This document shows, piece by piece, positions 1-8,212 of a DNA stretch of 64,000 bases. Where the stretch lies: positions 25,285 to 89,284 of the forward strand of contig DLDU01000042.1 of the NCBI GenBank assembly GCA_002481295.1. The letters are read 5' to 3'. Source of the DNA: Prevotella sp. UBA7764 (lineage in GTDB: Bacteria > Bacteroidota > Bacteroidia > Bacteroidales > Bacteroidaceae). Every line of letters starts with the position of its first letter. The stretch's first letter is position 1. The notes under the pieces are model-generated. The model ran no database searches. It saw only the letters and a program-made list of their open reading frames with translations, and was not told where the DNA came from. Position numbers and translations under genes: made by a program.

Positions 1-536
1 ACGCTTTCACGGTGAGCGGCACGGATGTCGATGATGCTTATGTCTCTGTCAATGTGGACGTGGATCTCTTTGCGAAGCCCAAGAGCGTATCGCTCAATAT
101 CAAGACGGTGGGTACGACGAGCGCATCCTACGAGTTCAAGCACTACAATCTGGCTTATCTCGACAATGCTGCCATCTGTCATGCTTTCAGTCTGACGCCG
201 GCCCAACTCGCTGAGCGCATCGTCAGTCAGGCCAAGGAACCGCAGGAAGGAAAGATAGTGTTCCGGCTCCATCAGCCCGACGGCACCTATAGCTACACCG
301 ACAACTGTGGCGGCGAGATTGTAGGCTTCTGGTGTGACGGTAACGGCAAGCAGCAGGACTGGGGTGAGAAGGCACGCACCTACACCAAGTTCCATTCACT
401 CTATGATTGTGAAGTCGGCTTCATGCCGGGCGCTCTCAAGAGTGGCGACAACTACAAAGAGGTGGTGGAGATGGTCTACCGCAAAGACGGCAAGGACTAT
501 ATCGCTACACTGAATTTCAATTTCTCTGTTCAATAA
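1..536 (+). CDS. DUF4859-type protein, C-terminal part (5' end outside window)
   Basis: The reading frame is open back to the window edge, so the GTG at 12 is probably not the real start and the gene continues upstream. The visible 170 or so residues look like a DUF4859 module: a segment SLTPAQLAERI, then a Gly/Trp-rich stretch (GFWCDGNGKQQDWG) and a C-terminal MPGALKSGDNY segment ending in beta strands. DUF4859 is known from secreted Bacteroidetes proteins near glycan-degrading enzymes; its function is unknown. The next gene, a GH146-like enzyme, starts 24 nt downstream on the same strand, so the two are probably co-transcribed. A carbohydrate-binding or accessory role is inference only. Confidence 0.6.
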   Translation, partial: AFTVSGTDVDDAYVSVNVDVDLFAKPKSVSLNIKTVGTTSASYEFKHYNLAYLDNAAICHAFSLTPAQLAERIVSQAKEPQEGKIVFRLHQPDGTYSYTDNCGGEIVGFWCDGNGKQQDWGEKARTYTKFHSLYDCEVGFMPGALKSGDNYKEVVEMVYRKDGKDYIATLNFNFSVQ

Positions 537-560
537 CCAATCTGTTCTTCTATTCCTGAT

Positions 561-3512
561 ATGAGTCATCACAGATATCCTTCTTTCTTGTTCACACTCG
601 CTCTTGTCTTGCCGCTGTCTTTGCCAGTTGGCGGACAGGGCGTGGGTGGATATGCCTCAGCCTCCTTGTCAGTACCGAGGGCCATTCTCCGGGCAGAGCC
701 CGTTCGTGTGTCTTGTCCAGCAGGCTTCGCCCCCACGTTGCCCAGTCGTGTTTGGGTCAGCTATACCGACGGTAGCGGACAATGGCGACAAGTGCGCTGG
801 ACCAATGCCACACAAGGCGACGAGGCTGCTGAGGCTGACAGTCTCAGGCATCCCGTGGGCTCGCAATACGAGGTGGTAGGGTATGTCGTGGGTGACGAGA
901 CCACGGCAAGCGGTTATCCTGTGAAGGCTGTCGTGAGCGTCGGCAGGCAGAAAAGCGTGAAGCCGCAGGTAAGGGCCAATGGTTTTCTCCTGTCCGATGT
1001 CACCATCAACGGCAACAACCGGCTGACTCACAACCGCGATGAGGCTTTGCGTGCTATCTGTTCCTGGGACGTGATGCAGCAACTCTACAACTATCGCGAC
1101 ACCTACGGCCTGTCCACAGAGGGCTATCGGCGTTCCGACGGATGGGATTCTCCTGATACCAAACTCAAGGGACATGGCTCGGGACACTATATGTCTGCCA
1201 TTGCTCAGGCCTACGCTGTGACGAAAGATCCAAAACAAAAGGCGATCCTTCGGCTAAATATCACGCGTATGGTCAATGAGCTTCGTGCTTGTCAGGAAAA
1301 GACGTTTGTGTGGAATGATTCCTTAGGACGCTATTGGGAGGCACGCGACCTGGCCCCTGAAAGCGAATTGAAGGATATGAAGGGCACGTGGGCGGCTTTT
1401 GACGTGTACAAGCAACATCCCGAGAAATATGGCTATGGCTATCTCAACGCCATCCCTGCCCAGCACTGCTTGCTCATCGAGAAGTACAGTCCCTACAACA
1501 ACAGCGACGGTGTGTGGGCGCCTTACTATTCCATTCATAAGCAGTTGGCCGGACTCATCGACATCGCTACCTATTTCGACGACAAGACGATTGCTGCCAA
1601 GGCACTGCTCATCGCCAAGGACATGGGACTGTGGGTGTGGAACCGTCTTCACTACCGCACCTATGTCAAGGAAGATGGTACGCAGGCTGAGCGACGCGCT
1701 CACCCTGGCAACCGCTATGAGATGTGGGATATGTATATCGCCGGTGAGGTTGGGGGCATGCAGGAGAGTCTGTCCCGTCTCTCGGAAATGGTTAGCAGCA
1801 AGGACGACAAGGCTAAGCTGTTGGAGGCAGCACGCTGTTTCGACGCACCAAAGTTCTATGACCCGCTGTCAAGGAATATCGATGACATACGTATGCGTCA
1901 TGCCAATCAGCACATACCGATGATCATCGGTGCCCTGCGACTTTATCAGGACAGTCAAAGAATCAACTACTATCATATCGCCGACAATTTCTGGAATTTT
2001 CTCCAAGGACGCTATGTCTACGCCACCGGTGGCGTGGGCAATGGTGAGATGTTCCGTCAGCCTTACAGCCAAGTGCTTTCGATGGCTACCAATGGGTGGG
2101 ATGCGCAGACACGACAGGCCAATCCTGACCTCAACGAGACATGCTGTTCCTACAATCTGCTCAAGCTCACGCAGGAACTCTATCGTTTCCATCCTAACGA
2201 TGCAAGGTATATGGACTATTACGAGCGGACGCTGTATAACCATATCGTCGGCTCGCTGAATCCAGAGCGCTACCAGACAACCTATCAGTATGCGGTGGGT
2301 CTCAATGCCACCAAGCCTTTTGACAACGAGACGCCTCAGTCGACTTGCTGCGGAGGCACGGGCTCTGAGAACCATACCAAGTACCAGTCTGCAACCTACT
2401 TCTCTTCTGCCGATACGTTGTGGGTCTGTCAGTATATGCCGACAACATTGCAATGGCGCAAGAAGGACGTCGTCATCCGACAGCTTTGTCAGTGGCCTGC
2501 ACAACGGTCAACGATAGAGGTGGTGAGTGGTAAGGCTTCTTTCACTATGAAGTTGCGTGTTCCCGGTTGGGCGACTTCGGGCTTTGCCGTGAAGGTCAAC
2601 GGCCGTATGGTGCAGCAACATTTCCGTCCTTGTAGCTTTGTGGAGCTTGACAAGAGACACTGGAAAAGGGACGATCGTGTAGAGATTGTGATGCCTTATA
2701 CGAAGTATATAGAATATGGTGTAGACAAGTTGCCGGGTGACATCGCTTCTGCCGACAGTTCGGCACACAGCTCTTGGACGGGCGTAGTGATGTACGGCCC
2801 ATTGGCTATGACAGGCACGGGAGTGACTGATTGGAAAGAGGCCACGTTGAATCTGGATACTCGTCTTGACAGCATTGTCGTCAACAACCGATCGCTTGCC
2901 ACAACAGCCTATGATCAGGCTGTACCGTCGCTGTGTGTCGACGGGAAAATGTTCTTGCCTGACTATTATCGTAATGCAGCGTCCACACACTATTATCGCA
3001 TTCATCTGACGGATGTTGCCGCGGCTGATGCTGTGGACCGTCAGCCGCTTCCTGCCCAGTGGGACGAGTTGTCGTCGTTGCTCGCCATTGCTTACGACCG
3101 TCAACGGTCTCAGGAGGCTTGGAAGGCGATGGACAGAAAAGTACCGGAGTATGCTCCTTGGGCACCATATGGCTATGAGCGACTGCAAGCGGCTGTCAGC
3201 AAGGCGCAGGACATTATGGAGCACAAAGCACAGATCCGTGGACGTGAGCTTGAGGAGACTATTGCTGCTCTGAACAAAGCCGTCAACACGATGCGGCCAG
3301 GCAACTTGGCTGAGACAGAAGAACTTGCTCCCCTCAATCAGTTGATGGAAAAGGTTAGAACAAGTGCAAAGTCCGATGCTCCGGAAACTAAGGAAGCACT
3401 GAACTATGCGGAGCGAGTGGTCAGATATGTCACTGATGGCAGTGGCACATCAGACATGATCGCCTCCGCAATGACTAAATTGAAGAAAGTCTTATTACTC
3501 TGTAAAGATTAA
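561..3512 (+). CDS. Secreted beta-L-arabinofuranosidase-type glycoside hydrolase (GH127/GH146 family)
   Basis: 983 aa with an N-terminal signal peptide (residues 1-26). The core matches the Glyco_hydro_127 (DUF1680) alpha/alpha-barrel. A Glu-Thr-Cys-Cys motif at E526/C528 and a second Cys pair at C596-C597 in a CCGGTGSENHTKY stretch correspond to the Glu and three Cys that bind zinc in this fold, one Cys being the nucleophile in characterised GH127/GH146 enzymes. The CCGGTG form rather than CCPSN points to GH146, which releases beta-L-arabinofuranose from pectic or plant glycoprotein glycans. A helical C-terminal extension (about 860-983) follows the usual domains. The protein is longer than a bare GH127. 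It sits just after a DUF4859 protein and before a small lipoprotein and an HTCS, as in a polysaccharide utilisation locus. Exact substrate not determinable here. Confidence 0.85.
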   Translation: MSHHRYPSFLFTLALVLPLSLPVGGQGVGGYASASLSVPRAILRAEPVRVSCPAGFAPTLPSRVWVSYTDGSGQWRQVRWTNATQGDEAAEADSLRHPVGSQYEVVGYVVGDETTASGYPVKAVVSVGRQKSVKPQVRANGFLLSDVTINGNNRLTHNRDEALRAICSWDVMQQLYNYRDTYGLSTEGYRRSDGWDSPDTKLKGHGSGHYMSAIAQAYAVTKDPKQKAILRLNITRMVNELRACQEKTFVWNDSLGRYWEARDLAPESELKDMKGTWAAFDVYKQHPEKYGYGYLNAIPAQHCLLIEKYSPYNNSDGVWAPYYSIHKQLAGLIDIATYFDDKTIAAKALLIAKDMGLWVWNRLHYRTYVKEDGTQAERRAHPGNRYEMWDMYIAGEVGGMQESLSRLSEMVSSKDDKAKLLEAARCFDAPKFYDPLSRNIDDIRMRHANQHIPMIIGALRLYQDSQRINYYHIADNFWNFLQGRYVYATGGVGNGEMFRQPYSQVLSMATNGWDAQTRQANPDLNETCCSYNLLKLTQELYRFHPNDARYMDYYERTLYNHIVGSLNPERYQTTYQYAVGLNATKPFDNETPQSTCCGGTGSENHTKYQSATYFSSADTLWVCQYMPTTLQWRKKDVVIRQLCQWPAQRSTIEVVSGKASFTMKLRVPGWATSGFAVKVNGRMVQQHFRPCSFVELDKRHWKRDDRVEIVMPYTKYIEYGVDKLPGDIASADSSAHSSWTGVVMYGPLAMTGTGVTDWKEATLNLDTRLDSIVVNNRSLATTAYDQAVPSLCVDGKMFLPDYYRNAASTHYYRIHLTDVAAADAVDRQPLPAQWDELSSLLAIAYDRQRSQEAWKAMDRKVPEYAPWAPYGYERLQAAVSKAQDIMEHKAQIRGRELEETIAALNKAVNTMRPGNLAETEELAPLNQLMEKVRTSAKSDAPETKEALNYAERVVRYVTDGSGTSDMIASAMTKLKKVLLLCKD

Positions 3513-3530
3513 CTTAAAAAAGAAAAGGCT

Positions 3531-3947
3531 GTGAAACAGTTATTGAATTTTCTCTTGCTGAGTCTCTTGGTATTCACAAGCCTTTGTGCTTGTAAGGAAA
3601 GAGATGACAGCGATTGGTTGGTTTCCTATCCAAGCCAAGAGGAGATAGTGCCCATCACGTTCGCTGACGAAACCGGTATGTTGTACTTTGATGAAATCGT
3701 GAAGCGATGGTGCTTCCGCTTTGTTGACCAGAAAGTATACCAACGGACATTTGGTGAGGAACAAGGTCCTATAGTTATCGTTGATAACATTAGCGACGCT
3801 ATCATTGATCTTGCAGGACCTGCTAAGGTTACGGGCACAATGAGTGTTTACCAATATCTAACAGCTAAGGTTATGGTGAAGTTTGGAGTGACCTATGTTG
3901 TCTATAAAATGAATGTAGACAAGATAGAGAGCATTCAAGAGTATTGA
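3531..3947 (+). CDS. Small hypothetical lipoprotein
   Basis: 138 aa starting with GTG 18 nt after the GH146-like gene. The N-terminus is a lipoprotein signal (LLLSLLVFTSLCAC) with Cys near residue 20 as the lipidated residue, followed by a charged linker and a small mixed beta domain. No known domain was recognised. Position suggests it belongs to the GH transcript and ends at the terminator at 3965. The GTG start is chosen because it directly precedes the signal peptide and no upstream ATG exists in frame after the previous stop. Confidence 0.65.
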   Translation: MKQLLNFLLLSLLVFTSLCACKERDDSDWLVSYPSQEEIVPITFADETGMLYFDEIVKRWCFRFVDQKVYQRTFGEEQGPIVIVDNISDAIIDLAGPAKVTGTMSVYQYLTAKVMVKFGVTYVVYKMNVDKIESIQEY

Positions 3948-3964
3948 TTTGCTTATATATATAA

Positions 3965-3991
3965 GGGCAGTAAACGCTTGCTGCCCTTTTG
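3965..3991 (+). terminator. Rho-independent terminator after the lipoprotein gene
   Basis: Six-bp GGGCAG/CTGCCC stem (3965-3970 with 3981-3986), 10-nt loop, then TTTT. The T run is also the start of the -33 TTTG of the HTCS promoter. Confidence 0.6.
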
Positions 3992-4018
3992 TAGTTTCCT
4001 CTTTTTTGCGTACCTTTG
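3988..4018 (+). promoter_or_regulatory. Bacteroidetes-type promoter of the HTCS gene
   Basis: TTTG at 3988-3991, 19 nt, TACCTTTG at 4011-4018. Initiation is expected near 4025, which rules out an upstream in-frame start at 3978 and favours the ATG at 4044. Confidence 0.75.
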
Positions 4019-4043
4019 TGCTATCCAAGACCTATCTATATAC

Positions 4044-7000
4044 ATGATGAGAACAATCTCTGGGAGAATGATGTGGATTGTCGTGGCATTGCTTGGTTGG
4101 GCAATGACAGGCAGTGCGGCGACGGCGTTGACCGGCATGGCGACGGTGCCGGGCTGTGCTGTGGCGACGCTGGGATTGTCCTACCGCAGTCTGACGATGG
4201 AGGAAGGACTGCGGTCCAACACTGTGCGCTCGCTGCTGCAAGACCGCGACGGCTTTATCTTCATGGGCACCGACAACGGACTGTGCCGCTACGACAGCCA
4301 CGAGATCACCTATTATTATAATCCCCTGCGCGGCTCCGATCCCTTTGTCTCCACCCTTCACGCCTTTGGCAATGGGTTGCTGGTGGGAACAAGCAGCGGA
4401 CTGTGCTATTTCGATTGCCGTACCGAGCAGTTCTCTTCCTTTCTTCCCCGCATCAAGACGACGGTAAACCAAGTCGTAGACGACCGCGACGGTAACCTCT
4501 GGATCTGTACGCAACGGCAGGGCGTGTTCCGTTATAACAAGCGGACACATGACCTCCGGCAATATCCTTTTCCACAAAACGGTGGCGACATCCGTGCCCT
4601 CTGCGTCGGCATTGACAACCAGGTGTGGGCCTACACCACCAAAGGACGGCCCTGGCTCTATCGGCTCAACAAAGCGAGCCAGCGGTTTGAACCGGTAGGG
4701 ACAAAGGGCGCATCGGCTGATGGCGGAGGCATGAGTATGCTGCAAGACGGCGACGGCACGCTGTGGCTGGGCTCGTGGTCTCATGGCCTTTTCCGCATGG
4801 ATGCCGACGGAACGTTGAAGCAAGTCATCAATCCGACACTGACAGGTGCCGGACTGCACATCCACTCCTTATTATATAATAGCCCTCATACGCTGTTCAT
4901 CGGTTGTGACGACGGACTGCTGCGCTACGACATTGCTACCAATCGTTGGAGCCGTTATCCTGAGAGCGCACAAAGCCATGATGTCTCCAACGACGACCGC
5001 TTTGTCTATACCGTCATCCGTGATCGTGAAGGCGGACAGTGGTATGGCACATTCTATGGTGGCGTGAAATATGTCTCGCCCGTCAGTCATCGTTTCGTCA
5101 GCTTCTCGGCTGCCGAGGGACAGCGTGGCAACGTGGTGGGACATTTCTGTGAAGACGGCATGGGTCACGTGTGGATAGGCAGTGACGACGGCGGCCTTTC
5201 TTGTTATTCGCTCAGCCATCATGCCATGATGTCCTTTCCTGCTCAGCAGCGGCTGTCCACGCTCAACGTCCATGCACTGTGGGCGGAGGGCAATGCCTTG
5301 TGGATTGGAACCTATAGCGACGGCATCCTGCGTATGGACATCAGCAGCGGCAACGTCACGGCAATGGGCGGTGAGGGCGAGCACGCCGTGAAGAGTTGCT
5401 ATGCGCTGATGCGCGACTCACGGCACCGGCTGTGGGCAGGAACGATGGAGGACATTCGGCTTTATGACGAGAAAGCCCGTCAGTTCCGATCCGTATGCCA
5501 TACGGGTGTGCTGGTACTGGACATCAACGAGGACCGTAAAGGCAATCTTTGGTTCTCCACGCAGGGCGCGGGACTCTACCGGCTGGATGCCCGCACGGGT
5601 CGTTTCCACCGCTATATGCCTTCGCGGGTGGAAGGTTCGTTGCCTTCGTCGCAGGTGAACAGCATCGACATCGATGAGCGGGGACAGCTGTGGATCGCCA
5701 CAAGTGACGGACTTTGCTGTTACGACGCACGCCACGACCGCTTTCGCCGGGTGGACATTGCCGTGCCTACTCAGGAGATAAACAGTGTGGTTTGTGATGG
5801 CTATACGCTTTGGCTTGGTACCACGCTGGGACTGGTGCGCTATATCCCCGGCGAGTCCACACGTATCTTCAACCGCTACGATGGTTTGGCCAGCAACCAG
5901 TTTCAGTCCAATGCAGCATTGAAAGCTTCCGACGGCAGTCTGTTCTTCGGCACCGTGAAAGGCTTCAGCACCTTCTCGTCCTATACGATACAGCTCAACC
6001 GCATGGCACCCCGTGTAGTCATCACAGCATTGTCGGTTCTCAACCAGCCACAGCGTGTCGGATCGAAACTGCTGCCTGAGGCTTTGGACGACATCCGGCA
6101 GTTGGACTTAGGCTACAAGGACAATATGTTCACACTGACCTTTTCGGCACTGAGTTATTGCGCGCCGGAAAAGAATCGCTTTGCTTATCGTCTTGACGGC
6201 TTTGACAACAGATGGATCGAGGCGGGCAACCGCCATACCGCCACCTATACCAATCTGCCCGCAGGGACTTATACGTTCCGTGTCAAAGCCACCAACAACG
6301 ACGGCATCTGGAGCCGTGAGGAAGCGCGACTGGTTATCGTGGTGCATCCGCCATTTTGGTGGTCGCTGCCTGCCAAGCTGTTTTATCTGGCTGTGCTGCT
6401 ACTCCTTATTTATTATTACACTCAACTCAGATTGCGCCGTGCCGAGCGTCGTCACCAGCGCGAGATGCAGCGGCTCAGCGAACAGAAGGCCGCCGAGGTG
6501 CGTGAGTCGCGCTTGCGCTTTTTCACGATGATCGCCCACGAAATACGCACGCCGGTCACGCTGATCATTGGACCTTTGGAGAAGCTGATGCAGAAAAAGG
6601 AGGCGCGGGCGTCGGACGATCTGAATATCATCGACCGCAATGCCCACCGGCTCTTGGAACTCGTCAATCAGCTGCTCGACTTCAACAAGGTGGAGCATGG
6701 CTTCGAACTTCACTTCGAGCGTCAGTCCATTGCGGCTATCATGCATGCTGTGGCTGAGCGTTTCCGTCCCTCCATGGAGCAGCGGGGCATTGCTCTCGAC
6801 GTGACTTATCCGCCACAGGATTTTCTTGCCGTCGTAGACGCGGAAGGACTGACAAAGATCATCAGTAACCTGATGACCAACGCCACGAAATACACCCGTG
6901 ACCGCGTTGCTCTTTGCTGTCATGTCGATGCGGCTGCCGGCTGCTACACGATCAGCGTGGAGGACAACGGCATGGGTATCAGTCAAGAGAACCGCGAGAA

Positions 7001-8042
7001 GATCTTCCGTCCTTTCTTCCAGGCCAAGGACAACAAGCCGGGCACGGGCATCGGCCTCTCCATTGTGCACAACCTTGTGGAGGCACACGACGGAGAGATC
7101 AAGGTGGAGTCGGAACCCGGACGAGGCACACGCATGATTGTGAAACTGCCTGTCACGCCTATGCCGAGTCTGGCCAGTTTCACGGAAGAGACGACAAAAG
7201 CGGTGAAAGCTGAAGGCGAGAATGAAGAGACAAAAGAGGGAACAGCTGCTGATGAGAAGACGGTGGTTGAGGCGAAGAATCAGAAAGAAGAGTGTGCACA
7301 GCAAGAGACGGTGCTCATCGTGGAGGACGATCCCGATATGAGCCATTATATCGCGAAGAACTTCCAACCTCATTATCAGGTGCTGACGGCGGGCAACGGA
7401 CGTGAGGCGCTCGACGTGTTGTCAAAACATGCCGTGACGTTGATTGTCAGTGACTGGATGATGCCGGAGATGGACGGAGCGGCACTGTGCCGCAGCGTAA
7501 GAAGTGATGCCCGTTGGAGCCACATCCCCTTCATCATGCTCACGGCCAAGACCGATGATGCCAGCAAGGCGGAGAGCATGGACTGTGGTGCCGACGCTTT
7601 TATCGAGAAGCCTTTCTCCATGCAGTATCTCGAAGCTTGTATCCGCAACATGATTGCCATGCGTCGTCGGCTGATGCAGCGTTTTGCCGCCGCGCCCACC
7701 GAACCGGTACCAGAGTTGGCCAAGGCCCCGATGGACAACGCGCTGTTGCGACAAATGAATGAGATCATAGAGGAGGACATGGGCAATCCTGACTTCAACG
7801 TGCAAATGCTGGCCGAGCGACTCAACATCAGCCGTTCGGGGCTTTTTGCCAAGGTGAAGGCGATCACCGACATCACGCCCAACGAGATGATCCAGATCGT
7901 GCGTCTGCGTAAGGCTGCCCGTCTGCTCAAGACCAAACAGTACCGTGTCTCAGAGGTTGCCTATCAGGTGGGCTTCAACAATCCGTCTTATTTCTCAAAG
8001 TGCTTCCAAAAGCAGTTCGGGGTGAAGCCGGGGGAATATTAG
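4044..8042 (+). CDS. Hybrid two-component system sensor/regulator (HTCS)
   Basis: 1332 aa from the ATG at 4044. Order of domains: signal peptide; a periplasmic two-bladed propeller region of Reg_prop repeats (LWIGT/LWFST-like strands, about 40-660); a Y_Y_Y domain (YRLDGFDNRWIEAG, about 700-765); one membrane helix (about 775-795); HisKA with the phosphorylatable H832 in FFTMIAHEIRTPV; HATPase with N box (NLMTNATKYT), DNGMGIS and GTGIGLS; an acidic linker; a receiver with D1137 (SDWMMPEMDG) and Lys in EKPF; and a C-terminal AraC-type HTH. HTCS proteins bind breakdown oligosaccharides in the periplasm and activate nearby glycan loci. With two arabinofuranosidase genes beside it, control of arabinan or arabinoside use is the likely role (inference). 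Confidence 0.93.
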   Translation: MMRTISGRMMWIVVALLGWAMTGSAATALTGMATVPGCAVATLGLSYRSLTMEEGLRSNTVRSLLQDRDGFIFMGTDNGLCRYDSHEITYYYNPLRGSDPFVSTLHAFGNGLLVGTSSGLCYFDCRTEQFSSFLPRIKTTVNQVVDDRDGNLWICTQRQGVFRYNKRTHDLRQYPFPQNGGDIRALCVGIDNQVWAYTTKGRPWLYRLNKASQRFEPVGTKGASADGGGMSMLQDGDGTLWLGSWSHGLFRMDADGTLKQVINPTLTGAGLHIHSLLYNSPHTLFIGCDDGLLRYDIATNRWSRYPESAQSHDVSNDDRFVYTVIRDREGGQWYGTFYGGVKYVSPVSHRFVSFSAAEGQRGNVVGHFCEDGMGHVWIGSDDGGLSCYSLSHHAMMSFPAQQRLSTLNVHALWAEGNALWIGTYSDGILRMDISSGNVTAMGGEGEHAVKSCYALMRDSRHRLWAGTMEDIRLYDEKARQFRSVCHTGVLVLDINEDRKGNLWFSTQGAGLYRLDARTGRFHRYMPSRVEGSLPSSQVNSIDIDERGQLWIATSDGLCCYDARHDRFRRVDIAVPTQEINSVVCDGYTLWLGTTLGLVRYIPGESTRIFNRYDGLASNQFQSNAALKASDGSLFFGTVKGFSTFSSYTIQLNRMAPRVVITALSVLNQPQRVGSKLLPEALDDIRQLDLGYKDNMFTLTFSALSYCAPEKNRFAYRLDGFDNRWIEAGNRHTATYTNLPAGTYTFRVKATNNDGIWSREEARLVIVVHPPFWWSLPAKLFYLAVLLLLIYYYTQLRLRRAERRHQREMQRLSEQKAAEVRESRLRFFTMIAHEIRTPVTLIIGPLEKLMQKKEARASDDLNIIDRNAHRLLELVNQLLDFNKVEHGFELHFERQSIAAIMHAVAERFRPSMEQRGIALDVTYPPQDFLAVVDAEGLTKIISNLMTNATKYTRDRVALCCHVDAAAGCYTISVEDNGMGISQENREKIFRPFFQAKDNKPGTGIGLSIVHNLVEAHDGEIKVESEPGRGTRMIVKLPVTPMPSLASFTEETTKAVKAEGENEETKEGTAADEKTVVEAKNQKEECAQQETVLIVEDDPDMSHYIAKNFQPHYQVLTAGNGREALDVLSKHAVTLIVSDWMMPEMDGAALCRSVRSDARWSHIPFIMLTAKTDDASKAESMDCGADAFIEKPFSMQYLEACIRNMIAMRRRLMQRFAAAPTEPVPELAKAPMDNALLRQMNEIIEEDMGNPDFNVQMLAERLNISRSGLFAKVKAITDITPNEMIQIVRLRKAARLLKTKQYRVSEVAYQVGFNNPSYFSKCFQKQFGVKPGEY

Positions 8043-8063
8043 AGAGCCTTGCAATCTCACCAG

Positions 8064-8120
8064 CCTCACCCCCAACCCCTCTCCAAGGGGAGAGGGGAGT
8101 GATTACTGCCAAGGGACGAA
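8064..8120 (+). repeat. Dispersed palindromic intergenic element, copy 1
   Basis: Perfect 9-bp palindrome CCCCTCTCC/GGAGAGGGG (8076-8084, 8089-8097), preceded by CCTCACCC and followed by ACTGCCAAGGGACGAAAG. The same layout recurs at 10779 and 43914 in the same orientation. It lies between the convergent HTCS and GH127 genes. Confidence 0.75.
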
Positions 8121-8172
8121 AGAGAGCTGTCTACCTTTTCTTTGACAAAACGATAGCATGGGTATTACCATT

Positions 8173-8201
8173 CTCTCCCTCTTAGGGAGAGTTAGAGAGG
8201 G
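8173..8201. repeat. Second C/T-rich palindrome in the HTCS-GH127 gap
   Basis: CTCTCCC (8173-8179) pairs with GGGAGAG (8185-8191) and is followed by a further GAGAGGG. It resembles the core of the element at 8064 but lacks its conserved flanks. No clear T run is present on either side, so it is listed as a repeat, not a terminator. Confidence 0.4.
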
Positions 8202-8212
8202 TCCATTCCACG